A stretch of DNA of 64,000 bases from an uncultured Clostridia bacterium (lineage in GTDB: Bacteria; Bacillota; Clostridia; TANB77; CAG-508): the NCBI GenBank assembly GCA_948676835.1, contig CAPOZU010000008.1, positions 1 through 64,000 of the forward strand, given 5' to 3'. Below the pieces are notes generated by a model, which did no database searches, was not told where the DNA came from, and saw only the letters and a program-made list of their open reading frames with translations. Made by a program: the position numbers and the translations under genes. This document shows positions 1 to 7,928 of this stretch, piece after piece (the first letter of the stretch is position 1; the number at the start of each line of letters is the position of its first letter).

Positions 1-117
1 CAAAGAAGTTAGATAGATGCTATTTTTTTATAAAAAAGCTGGAGTTTTTTGCCACCCCAACTAAAATTATAGAACCTTTTTTTATATGAAAATAATGTGG
101 AATCTAAAAATAACGAA

Positions 118-155
118 ATAGCCCCAACTTCAAAATTAATTGAAGTTGGGGCTAT
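118..155 (-). terminator. Hairpin after the secreted repeat protein gene
   Basis: A perfect 16-bp stem (118-133 with 140-155) and a 6-base AATTAA loop lie directly downstream of the stop codon of the minus-strand gene ending at 165. The following T-tract on the minus strand is weak (TATTTCGTTATTT). It is probably the terminator of that gene. Positions 1-117 hold no gene that I can see. Confidence 0.7.
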
Positions 156-164
156 TGTATCATC

Positions 165-629
165 TTATAAAGCTTTTCTGTATGTTACAATGAATGTGTG
201 ATAAGGTCCAGTATACTTAAATGCATATGAACCTATTGAAATATCAAATATTTCATATTCATCTCCCAGACTACTAAGGAAATTAGTGAGTTCTTCTTCT
301 GTTTCTGCTTCAAATATTGAGTATTTATAATGGATACTTGATTCCTCAGAACCCTCACTTGATGTATAAATTATAGCATAAATGTTATAAGGTCCTGTAT
401 ACTGGAATGCATATGAACTATTTGAAACGGATACGATTTTACGATTGTTGTTACTGTCTAACTCGTTTAAGAAGTTGATATATTCATTGGAATCATCTGT
501 TTCCCAAAAAGAATAATTGTTAACTTCCCGAAGAGCTTCAGAATCTTGCATTGGCTCAGGTCTGGAAGTGCCAATACAACAAAAAAGAACTACTAAACAC
601 CCAATTAACAAGAGAATCTGCTTATACAT
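165..629 (-). CDS. Secreted protein with two internal repeats, function unknown
   Basis: A 154-residue protein with a hydrophobic N-terminal export signal (about residues 4-20, ending FCCIG), so probably secreted or membrane-attached; there is no clean lipobox. The mature part holds two copies of a roughly 55-residue unit. Each has an NFL helix followed by a strand pair with the motif SYAF(Q/K)YTGPY, near residues 72 and 134. I do not recognise the family. The RBS GGAGG lies just upstream of the ATG at 629. The gene stands alone, ends at a hairpin, and uses less A/T-biased codons than the host-type genes, including one in-frame CGG read as Arg at codon 34. Both features suggest it was acquired. 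Confidence 0.75.
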   Translation of the reverse strand: MYKQILLLIGCLVVLFCCIGTSRPEPMQDSEALREVNNYSFWETDDSNEYINFLNELDSNNNRKIVSVSNSSYAFQYTGPYNIYAIIYTSSEGSEESSIHYKYSIFEAETEEELTNFLSSLGDEYEIFDISIGSYAFKYTGPYHTFIVTYRKAL

Positions 630-840
630 GTTACCTCCTTACAATTGTTATATGAGGAATCAACAAAAGGATATCATTATTTAATTCCCGATATCTAGGA
701 ATAATTTGCAAAATTATATCATAATTTACATAAAATTGCAAATTAGTTTTTTAGTTAAACTTACTGTACAAAATGAAAAAAGTGTAGTAATATAATGTCA
801 CATATTTATATATGTAATATTATGAAAAGGAGAAATACGT

Positions 841-1869
841 ATGGAACAAGCAAAGCAAGTAAAAATTCCCGTGCAAAGAAAAGTTGGTGAAGTTTGGGCA
901 TTTATGTCTTTGAAATTCCATGATGGAGATGAAGACAAACAAAAGGTAGAAGAACTTACCAAAGCGCTTGAATCTGCTGGCATAAAAAATGTTGTTATGG
1001 CAAGAGATGTCGAAAAATGGGGGCAAGCTGAAATTCCTTCTGGAAAGCAACTTATGCCTGATTTTGCATTTCCTGCAATGGAAAAATGTGACATTTTTAT
1101 TTGTGAGTTCTCTGAAAAGGGAGTGGGTCTTGGAATTGGAGCTGCCTATAATTTTGCTAAAGATCATCCTGTGTATCTTATTGCAAAACATGGTAGTGAT
1201 ATTTCAACTACAATGGGAAATATTGCTAAACAGGTTATTTTTTATGATAAGCCTGAGGATATTGTAGAGCCTTTCAAAAGAATTGTAAATCAATTTCCTC
1301 GCGTCATTTTGGCTTCAAGTTCTGCAATCAGAAAACAACAGATGATTGATGCAGAGATTCCTTTTGAAGTTGCAATTAGTGATGCTGATGAAACGCCTAA
1401 CGAGAATAAATCTTTCAGAGCACAGCTTTCTGAAATTGCGATGCGTAAAGCAATGGTTGTTTTTAATTCGACTGTAAACAGAGGTATTCGTCTTATTGTT
1501 GCCGCTGATCAAAATATTGTATTTGATGGAAAAATGTATGGTAAGCCTGAAAGTGTTGAAGAAGCACGTGAGCTTATTAAGAGTATGCAAGGCAGAGATG
1601 ATATTTATGCTTATACTGGAAATGCAGTATTAATTGCAGATGGAAATGAGATTTTGGAATCTGTTAATGTAACAGATATCGCTAGAATGAGTATGGATGA
1701 ATTTTCAGACGAAGTTCTTGAAGATTATTTGAAAAACCATACACCTTTGAAAAGATGTGGAGGTATTTCTATTACAGATGCATCTTTCCTTCATTTGAAA
1801 GAAGGAAAATATTCTACTGCTTGTGGTATGACAATTGAAATTGCTCAAGAAATGCGTAAAGCACTTTAA
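841..1869 (+). CDS. Deoxyribosyltransferase-like domain fused to Maf nucleotide pyrophosphatase
   Basis: A 342-residue two-domain protein. Residues about 155-342 match the Maf/YhdE family of nucleoside-triphosphate pyrophosphatases, which remove non-canonical nucleotides: VILASSSAIRKQQ, SDADET, an AAD motif in the position of the Maf GAD, and GKP are all present. Residues about 13-150 resemble the nucleoside 2-deoxyribosyltransferase/DNPH1 (Rcl) fold: FMSLKF at the start, then CDIFICEFSEKGVGLGIGAA. By eye the catalytic Glu of Rcl (in GYELG) is replaced by Gly and the catalytic Asp is not in place, so this half may bind rather than cut nucleotides. The pairing suggests nucleotide-pool cleaning. 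The gene is monocistronic, with AAGGAG 5' of the ATG and a terminator at 1911. Maf is secure; the N-terminal assignment is moderate. Confidence 0.85.
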   Translation: MEQAKQVKIPVQRKVGEVWAFMSLKFHDGDEDKQKVEELTKALESAGIKNVVMARDVEKWGQAEIPSGKQLMPDFAFPAMEKCDIFICEFSEKGVGLGIGAAYNFAKDHPVYLIAKHGSDISTTMGNIAKQVIFYDKPEDIVEPFKRIVNQFPRVILASSSAIRKQQMIDAEIPFEVAISDADETPNENKSFRAQLSEIAMRKAMVVFNSTVNRGIRLIVAADQNIVFDGKMYGKPESVEEARELIKSMQGRDDIYAYTGNAVLIADGNEILESVNVTDIARMSMDEFSDEVLEDYLKNHTPLKRCGGISITDASFLHLKEGKYSTACGMTIEIAQEMRKAL

Positions 1870-1910
1870 ACCTAAATATTACAAACAGAGTAACTAAGTA
1901 GTTACTAAAA

Positions 1911-1950
1911 AAACGGGGCTTGCTTGAAAAGTGGGCTCCGTTTGTTTTTT
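1911..1950 (+). terminator. Terminator of the Maf fusion gene
   Basis: The stem AAACGGGGC / GCTCCGTTT (with one G-T pair) is followed by a T-rich tract. It separates the Maf fusion gene from the BlaI-controlled promoter. Confidence 0.75.
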
Positions 1951-1972
1951 ATAAAAGATAAAAAAATATGTA

Positions 1973-2001
1973 TTGACAAAAACGAGTTACAGATGTAAAC
2001 T
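1973..2001 (+). promoter_or_regulatory. Promoter of blaI-blaR1
   Basis: A consensus -35 TTGACA (1973-1978), a 17-bp spacer and -10 TAAACT (1996-2001) lie about 120 bases before blaI. The first BlaI-type operator covers the spacer and the -10, which is the expected arrangement for an autoregulated repressor. Confidence 0.75.
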
Positions 2002-2029
2002 GTCTTCAAAAGAAGTTACAAATGTAACT
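1986..2029 (+). promoter_or_regulatory. Two BlaI/MecI-type operators
   Basis: Two dyads carry the TACA/TGTA core known for BlaI and MecI operators: TTACAGATGTAA (1987-1998) and AGTTACAAATGTAACT (2014-2029), the second with 7-base arms. Their centres are 29 bp apart, close to three helical turns, so two repressor dimers could sit on the same face. The first overlaps the -10 box and the second lies just past the start site. Confidence 0.8.
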
Positions 2030-2121
2030 CGCCTTGGATGTTATGGAAAAAGCGATGCGCATATAAGCTTATTCTATATAATACAAGATTTATTCGAATA
2101 AATTTTTAGTGGAGGTATAAT

Positions 2122-2496
2122 ATGCAAGATAAATATGACATAACAGATAGTGAATTAGAAATAATGCAAGTACTTTGGAATAATGGAGATTGTGGTCTTA
2201 CAGAAATTGTTACAGAACTTGACAAAACAAAAACAAGAAATAAAAACACTGTAAAAACACTTCTTTACAGATTAGTAGATAAAGGCTCTGTAAAATCTAA
2301 AAAAAGTAATAGACAAGGTTTTGTATATAGCCCAACTATATCTGAAAGAAAATATTTAGCAAAAGCTAATACATCTTTTTTAGAAAAACTATATAAAGGA
2401 AATATGGAAAAACTATTATTAAATTTTGTTGAAGATAAAGCTGTTTCAAAAGAAGAACTAAAAAAGCTAGTTGATATGTTGGAAAGTGAGGATTAA
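2122..2496 (+). CDS. blaI: BlaI/MecI/CopY-family transcriptional repressor
   Basis: A 124-residue winged-helix repressor. The N-terminal half reads ITDSELEIMQVLWNNGD, then KTRNKNTVKTLLYRLVDKG as the recognition helix region. The C-terminal half forms the dimer helices (KEELKKLVDMLESED). Members bind TACA/TGTA dyads and are inactivated by the partner membrane protease. The gene lies 2 bases ahead of blaR1, and two matching operators sit on its promoter, so negative autoregulation is likely. The start has a GGAGG RBS. The inducing signal cannot be read from sequence, and no beta-lactamase gene is next to it. Confidence 0.93.
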   Translation: MQDKYDITDSELEIMQVLWNNGDCGLTEIVTELDKTKTRNKNTVKTLLYRLVDKGSVKSKKSNRQGFVYSPTISERKYLAKANTSFLEKLYKGNMEKLLLNFVEDKAVSKEELKKLVDMLESED

Positions 2497-2498
2497 CT

Positions 2499-4910
2499 AT
2501 GTTTCAAGAATTTTTAATAAAGTTAAATCAGTTTAATTTTATTTCTCCAATATTTTATAAGATTTTGTATCTTTCTATTGTTGGAAGTATAGTTGGATTG
2601 ATTGTTTGTTTAATTAGAAATATATTTGATAAAAAATTATCAGGTAAGTGGAGAGGCATAATGTGGTTTATCGTTTTAGCATCACTTTTAATTCCAATTA
2701 GATATGAAATAAAAACGAACCGTAATATTCCAAACAATATAATAAATAATATAGAAGATATAAAATATATTCCAGAAAAACAAGTTATATATCATGAATC
2801 AAGACAACAAGCGTTTATGCCCGAAGAATTTATAGAGGAAAAATCAGAAATTAGTAGTCAAATTGCAGAAGTAGAAAAAATTGATTTAAATGAAAATATG
2901 GAAAAAAAAGAACTTTCAAATTTTAAAGAAAAAGTAACTACAAATCATTTATCAATAAATTACATTATTGTAAATATTATAATACCAACAATATGGATGA
3001 TTGGAACAGTAACCTTTGTTCTTATGTTTATTTGTGGAGTTGTTCAAATAAGTAAAAAAAGTAAAAAAAGAACATTTACAGAGGAAAGAATAAATAATAT
3101 ATTAGAAAACTGTAAAGAACAATTAAACATAAATAAAAAAATAAGTGTTGTACTACAATCTAAAGGGAAAACAAGTATTTTTGGGCTATTTAATCCAGTT
3201 ATATTATTATCAGAAAATATTTTGCAAGAAAATAATGACACAATAAAATATATTTTCTTGCATGAATTAGCACACTATAAAAGAAAAGATTTAATATTTA
3301 ATTATATATTACTTTTAACTTTGTCAATACATTGGTTTAACCCGATAGTGTGGTTTATATTTATGAGAGTTAGAGAAGATGTAGAACTTGGAGCAGATGA
3401 ACTTGCAATAGAAAAACTAAATAAGCAAGAAAAAAAGGAATATGGATTAGTATTAATTAGTTTATTACAAAATATAAACCAAGTAAGTTATACAGCAAAT
3501 ATGCTTTGCATATCTGATACAGAAAAGAACATGGAAAGGAGAATACTTATGATAAAAGGAAAAAATAGAAACAAAATCCTTAGTGCAATTGTAGTAATAC
3601 TACTTATAGGAATAATTGCTGGAATTGTATTTATAAAAACTGAAAAAGTAGATATAGATGCAAATGCAGGTATAGTTAGTAATTTAAATGAAGAAAATTA
3701 TGAAAAGGTATGGAAAGAACCACAAAAATTTGAATCTTATCAAGAGTATAGAGATTATTATGAAAAATTAGGCAAAGAACAATGGCCTGAGGCTAATCGT
3801 GAAATTACAGATGAAGACAAAAATAAAATGATATCAAAAAATGAAGCACAAGAAAAGATTGAGAAAATTCTAATTAATTTAGGTTGTGAAGAAAAAATAA
3901 CAAATTTAGAATCTCATAAACGATATATAGATACTGCAATTTTAAACTATACAGCTAATATGGGAAGATGGATTACTTTAGATATAGATGCAGAAAATGG
4001 AAAATTCTGCAATTTTAATAATGATATTATAGTAACAAAACAATTAAAAGAAGATAAGTTAACATTTGATGAAGCAAAGAAAAGAGCAGAAGAAATATAT
4101 GAAAGTTTAAATTTCTTAGAAGGAAAATATTCGCTATACAGTATAGTTGAAATGCAACATGCATATGGCGCTGGAACTTTAGACAAATCAGGAATTCAAT
4201 ATGAAAGCAATCAGTGGGATGCAACATTTTATGAAAATTCAAATCCTAATGGACTAAACCAATATCAACAACTACTTATCAATTTCTTTGTAAGTAATGG
4301 AAAAACATATATAACTTTAGTTAGAGAATTAGATAAGAAAAAAATTGATATTGTATTAGAAAAAAGCGAATTTCAAGATAATCCAGTTCAAATAACACAA
4401 GAAAAAGCCGTGGAAATTGCAAAAGAAATGGATAAAAAAATATCAGGTAAAGAAGTTGAAACTACAAGAACTGTACTAGTAAATAATGAAGTAAATGAAT
4501 ATGTGTGGTTACAAGAAAAAAGCAATGGAGAAGATACAGGATATGTTTGGTATCAATTAGAAAGTGGTGCTAAGCATAGTTATAACCAATATTATTATCC
4601 AGAAAAAATTATAAGAAATACTTATGAAGTAAAAATAGATTATAGTGGAGAAATTCCTACAGAAGTAGGTGATACTGCTAATGGAAATATTGGAAGAATT
4701 TACTATGTAGATTGTACAACAGGAGAAATAATTGGTGGTAGAAATTATGGAAATTTTGATGTAACACTTGAAGGCGAATTCATAGAAAATGGAGAATCAA
4801 GGATGGCAACTAAAAATATTTTTTATGATGTAACAACTGGAGAAAAGATTGCTGAACGTAATTTTAATCATTCACAAGAGGTAATAGATGAATTTATGAA
4901 AAAAAATTAA
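2499..4910 (+). CDS. BlaR1/MecR1-type M56 metalloprotease sensor with a large non-PBP extracellular domain
   Basis: An 803-residue membrane protein. The N-terminal part has several transmembrane helices and a cytoplasmic M56 zinc-protease domain with LHELAHYKRKDL; the HExxH begins at about residue 255, and ELGADELA follows. A further transmembrane helix is near residues 362-380. The remaining 420 or so residues should be outside the cell. They lack the penicillin-binding serine motifs of classical BlaR1 and instead look like repeated PepSY-like segments (KNEAQEKIEKIL; TQEKAVEIAKEMDKK). The expected role is to sense an external signal, then cleave or inactivate the BlaI product encoded immediately upstream. 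The ligand is unknown. It is about 200 residues longer than BlaR1. Confidence 0.88.
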   Translation: MFQEFLIKLNQFNFISPIFYKILYLSIVGSIVGLIVCLIRNIFDKKLSGKWRGIMWFIVLASLLIPIRYEIKTNRNIPNNIINNIEDIKYIPEKQVIYHESRQQAFMPEEFIEEKSEISSQIAEVEKIDLNENMEKKELSNFKEKVTTNHLSINYIIVNIIIPTIWMIGTVTFVLMFICGVVQISKKSKKRTFTEERINNILENCKEQLNINKKISVVLQSKGKTSIFGLFNPVILLSENILQENNDTIKYIFLHELAHYKRKDLIFNYILLLTLSIHWFNPIVWFIFMRVREDVELGADELAIEKLNKQEKKEYGLVLISLLQNINQVSYTANMLCISDTEKNMERRILMIKGKNRNKILSAIVVILLIGIIAGIVFIKTEKVDIDANAGIVSNLNEENYEKVWKEPQKFESYQEYRDYYEKLGKEQWPEANREITDEDKNKMISKNEAQEKIEKILINLGCEEKITNLESHKRYIDTAILNYTANMGRWITLDIDAENGKFCNFNNDIIVTKQLKEDKLTFDEAKKRAEEIYESLNFLEGKYSLYSIVEMQHAYGAGTLDKSGIQYESNQWDATFYENSNPNGLNQYQQLLINFFVSNGKTYITLVRELDKKKIDIVLEKSEFQDNPVQITQEKAVEIAKEMDKKISGKEVETTRTVLVNNEVNEYVWLQEKSNGEDTGYVWYQLESGAKHSYNQYYYPEKIIRNTYEVKIDYSGEIPTEVGDTANGNIGRIYYVDCTTGEIIGGRNYGNFDVTLEGEFIENGESRMATKNIFYDVTTGEKIAERNFNHSQEVIDEFMKKN

Positions 4911-5000
4911 AAAATTTTAAAAAAAGTGAAACTTTTTTGCCCTAAATTTGTATTATATATATAGTAGGATATATAAAATTAAAATTGGAGAAGTGATTAT

Positions 5001-5390
5001 ATGATAGCAGAAGTAATTGAAAGAGAAAATGTGGTTCAAATAATGAATGAAAGATATAATGAAAGAAAATTAAAAAATAAGATAGAAGAAGAACTTAAGA
5101 AACTAGAATATAATTTTTCATATAAAGGAACAGTATATTTAGTTGATGCAATATATGTATTATATAATTTAAAAAAATCAGGAGAATACAATTTAGGAGA
5201 AGATGTTTATCCAATAGTAGCTAAGCATTATAATACTGTTGCAAATAATATAAAATGTAATATAACTAATAGCACAGATAAAATGTTTTATGATTGTGAA
5301 GAAAAAGTTTTAAGAGCATATCTAAAAGAATTTACCTTTACAAAACCAGGTCCTAAGAAAATTATGGAAGCAGTTATAAAAAGACTATAA
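5001..5390 (+). CDS. Stand-alone Spo0A C-terminal-type DNA-binding protein
   Basis: A 129-residue protein whose residues about 30-129 match the Spo0A effector domain: a helical region (FSYKGTVYLVDAI), then VYPIVAKHYNTVANNI, equivalent to the Spo0A LYPSIAKKFNTT segment that places the recognition helix on 0A boxes. The phospho-receiver domain of Spo0A is absent, so it cannot be switched by phosphorelay in the usual way. It may be a constitutive or competing 0A-box binder. It has a GGAG RBS upstream of the ATG and ends at a strong terminator (5407-5450). Family assignment is good; function is inferred. Confidence 0.85.
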   Translation: MIAEVIERENVVQIMNERYNERKLKNKIEEELKKLEYNFSYKGTVYLVDAIYVLYNLKKSGEYNLGEDVYPIVAKHYNTVANNIKCNITNSTDKMFYDCEEKVLRAYLKEFTFTKPGPKKIMEAVIKRL

Positions 5391-5406
5391 TCCATTAAAA
5401 TATAAA

Positions 5407-5450
5407 AAAGAGCATTATCAACATTTGGGGATAATGCTCTTTCTATTTTT
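5407..5450 (+). terminator. Terminator after the Spo0A-like gene
   Basis: A perfect 13-bp stem (AAAGAGCATTATC with its complement at 5430-5442) with a 10-base loop is followed by a T-rich tract. Confidence 0.85.
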
Positions 5451-5488
5451 AAAGATAAAAACTTTACTACTTAAAAATAATGAAAATA

Positions 5489-5516
5489 TTGACTGTAAAC
5501 TAAATGATGATATAAT
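5489..5516 (+). promoter_or_regulatory. Promoter of the DUF2142 gene
   Basis: TTGACT (5489-5494), a 16-bp spacer and a perfect TATAAT (5511-5516) lie about 65 bases before the ATG. Confidence 0.7.
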
Positions 5517-5581
5517 GTTTATGGTATATAAATAAGAACAATAAATTTTAATTTTATAAAGCAAAATTAGAGGAGATATTT

Positions 5582-7138
5582 ATGAAAAAAGTAAATTCAC
5601 TAATACAAGTATTAGAAAAAAACAAATCCAAAATACAAATTATTTTGGCTCAAGTTTTTTATTGGTTATTTGCAATAGGAACAGCTCTTTATTTTAGAGA
5701 TTCAGTTTTTGAAACTACAGAGGTAGTAAAAAATGTACTATTTATTGGAATGTTAATAATAGCTGTATCAATAGATATTATGCTTATATTATTTAAAAAG
5801 AAGAAAATAGATTTTCATAAGCAATTTATTATTTTAGCAACAGTATTAGGGATTTTTTATTTTTTAGCAACTCCATTTGGAAATGGAACAGATGAAGTAT
5901 CACACTTTCTAAGAGTGTTTAAAATCTCACAAAAATATACAAATGTAAGATTAGAAGAAGATTCTTTATTTCCACCAGCATTTTCAAAATTAGTAGATTA
6001 TAAAAATAATATAGAAATGAAATATACAAACTATATAAATGAATATGATGCATTTAGTATGAACTCTCCAGAAAGAAAAGATTTAATATCTGAATATTGG
6101 AATATAAAATTATATTCTCCTTTGCAATATGTACCACAAGTAATAGGAGTAACAATAGGAAGAGTTATAAGCGATAATATAGTAACAATAGGAATGTGTG
6201 GAAGAATTACTGGTTATATTTTTTGGGTAGCAATGTGCGCTTTAGCTATAAAAATTGTACCAAATAAAAAAGCATTTTTCCTTATAATATGCTTACTTCC
6301 AGTTAATATATTTTCAGCAATATGCATTTCGGGAGATACAGTTACAAATGCAGTATGTACAGTATTTATAGCAATTCTTTATAGAAAAATATATTTAAAA
6401 GAGAAAATAGTCAAAAAAGAAAAGATTTTCTTAATAGCATTAGCATGTATGATTTCTTTGTGTAAAATAGTATATTTACCATTTGTAACTTTAGCATTGT
6501 TATTAAAAGAAGATAACTTTGATAATAAAAAAGAATGGAAAAAATTTGTTATAATATTAATTGTTGCAAGTGTAATTGTAGGACTTAGTTGGTTTGTAAT
6601 CGGAAGTATAAATTTAGCAAACTCAAATACAGCATCAAAAGATCAGTTAAGATATATTTTAATGAATCCTTTTGAATATTGTGGAATTATTACAAGAACT
6701 ATTTGTAAAGATGGAGATAAATTTATTTATCAATTAAGTACAGGAAATGAGTTAATGTGCCATGCAAAAACAACTGTTTATCCAGTAATTTCATATATTA
6801 TAAATATGGCTTTACTTATGTCATTATTTACAAATGAGGATGAAAAAGAATTAGAAGTAGATAATTTAAGAAAATTATGGGTATCATTAATAATTTTAGG
6901 TACAAGCTTATTAATTGTAACTGCTATATATATTCAATGGACTTCACTACCTGGAATTGGAGGAATTGGAAATGAAGTTATAAAAGGAATTCAAGGTAGA
7001 TATTTCATACCAGTTGTAATATTATTAATTTTTGTTACAAACAAAACAAAGTTAAGTACAAATCAAAAAATGTTAGTTACTACAGTTATATTGATGCAAT
7101 TACCTGTTATTTGCCAAATAATGAATGTTTTTGCATAG
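5582..7138 (+). CDS. DUF2142 polytopic membrane protein
   Basis: A 518-residue integral membrane protein with about twelve hydrophobic segments. The conserved DUF2142 signature follows the third helix: a P-F-G-N-G-TDEVSHFLR segment near residues 98-114, with the acidic/His pair typical of the family. A long extracellular loop follows (about 115-185). DUF2142 proteins resemble GT-C glycosyltransferases and are usually linked to cell-surface polysaccharide work, but the reaction is not established. It is monocistronic, with its own promoter and a strong terminator at 7156. Membrane topology is certain, the family is likely, and the function is unknown. Confidence 0.8.
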   Translation: MKKVNSLIQVLEKNKSKIQIILAQVFYWLFAIGTALYFRDSVFETTEVVKNVLFIGMLIIAVSIDIMLILFKKKKIDFHKQFIILATVLGIFYFLATPFGNGTDEVSHFLRVFKISQKYTNVRLEEDSLFPPAFSKLVDYKNNIEMKYTNYINEYDAFSMNSPERKDLISEYWNIKLYSPLQYVPQVIGVTIGRVISDNIVTIGMCGRITGYIFWVAMCALAIKIVPNKKAFFLIICLLPVNIFSAICISGDTVTNAVCTVFIAILYRKIYLKEKIVKKEKIFLIALACMISLCKIVYLPFVTLALLLKEDNFDNKKEWKKFVIILIVASVIVGLSWFVIGSINLANSNTASKDQLRYILMNPFEYCGIITRTICKDGDKFIYQLSTGNELMCHAKTTVYPVISYIINMALLMSLFTNEDEKELEVDNLRKLWVSLIILGTSLLIVTAIYIQWTSLPGIGGIGNEVIKGIQGRYFIPVVILLIFVTNKTKLSTNQKMLVTTVILMQLPVICQIMNVFA

Positions 7139-7155
7139 TATATCTATAAAATAGC

Positions 7156-7194
7156 AGAAGAGCCCCATGCTGAACGCATGGGGCTCTTCTTTTC
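7156..7194 (+). terminator. Shared terminator between convergent genes
   Basis: A perfect 15-bp GC-rich stem (7156-7170 with 7176-7190) and a 5-base loop, followed on the + strand by TTTTCTT. It lies between the stops of the DUF2142 gene and the minus-strand lipoprotein gene and could serve both. Confidence 0.85.
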
Positions 7195-7201
7195 TTAACA
7201 T

Positions 7202-7591
7202 TTAAGGTAGAGATATAGCAGGCTCATATATACCTTCTGTGATAAGATCATTATTTTCGTCATAATAGGTGGTAAGATTCATTTCGATATTATCACCTAT
7301 TTCATATGAGTCATACAATGATTGCATATCATATGTCTTCGTTATGCCTTCATATTCAATTGTAACGTTATACTCCGCAGGAAAATGTTTCCACTTCCAC
7401 CGGAATTTTCCTTTCCAAGCATCAAAGTAGTAGCCATAGTCGGAGTGTGATTCAACATACTCTTTATCCGTGACCACAGCAGTGACTGTTTGTTTTTCGG
7501 GTTGCACATTTTGACATCCTGTTATAAAAAGACAAGAAAGCAGAAAGATTGCCAGGATTAATGAGGTACACCGTAAAATTGATTTTGTCAT
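7202..7591 (-). CDS. Lipoprotein, function unknown
   Basis: A 129-residue protein from the ATG at 7591, chosen because GGAG sits 8 bases upstream; the longer reading adds 10 residues without an RBS. It begins MTKSILRCTSLILAIFLLSC and has a lipobox FITGC, so it should be lipid-anchored on the outer face of the membrane. The rest is one small domain with no motif that I recognise. It uses in-frame CGG as Arg at codon 7 and again in KFRWKW, unlike the A/T-rich host-type genes, and its codon use is richer in G/C, suggesting transfer. A TATAAT box on the minus strand (7668-7663) may be its promoter. Confidence 0.72.
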   Translation of the reverse strand: MTKSILRCTSLILAIFLLSCLFITGCQNVQPEKQTVTAVVTDKEYVESHSDYGYYFDAWKGKFRWKWKHFPAEYNVTIEYEGITKTYDMQSLYDSYEIGDNIEMNLTTYYDENNDLITEGIYEPAISLP

Positions 7592-7830
7592 ACTATAATC
7601 TCCTTTTTTGTTTGTTCTCAAATCTTAATTTTAGATTTGGAAAAATATAGGACTTCACTAATATTATAACATAATTATACAAATAATTCAAACAAACAGT
7701 TATTATGTTATGTTAAAATAAAAAACAAACTAAATAAAAAATAGAGAAAATGAAAGAAAAAGAGAGAAAATTTTATATATTACATAAAAAAAGTAAAAAA
7801 ATAGTTTTTTTCAACATTTTTGAACTAATA

Positions 7831-7858
7831 TTGACTTTTTTTGTTTATGTGTTATAAT
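7831..7858 (+). promoter_or_regulatory. Promoter of mgtE
   Basis: TTGACT (7831-7836), a 16-bp spacer and TATAAT (7853-7858). The gap 7592-7928 otherwise holds only A/T-rich DNA, a small CAAATCT/AGATTTG hairpin at 7619-7638 and the likely minus-strand promoter of the lipoprotein. The leader to mgtE is only about 65 bases, too short for an M-box riboswitch. Confidence 0.75.
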
Positions 7859-7928
7859 AAATATGCTTGATAATTTACATAATTAATAAAGACGAATATT
7901 ATATAAATATAAGATAGGAGGAAAAAAT

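Noticed and set aside
798..1191. Minus-strand ORFs over the Maf fusion gene
   Set aside because: Antisense shadows of a well-supported coding gene, with no RBS and implausible composition.
7859..7928. M-box riboswitch before mgtE
   Set aside because: The leader from the promoter is only about 65 bases and shows no conserved M-box segments.
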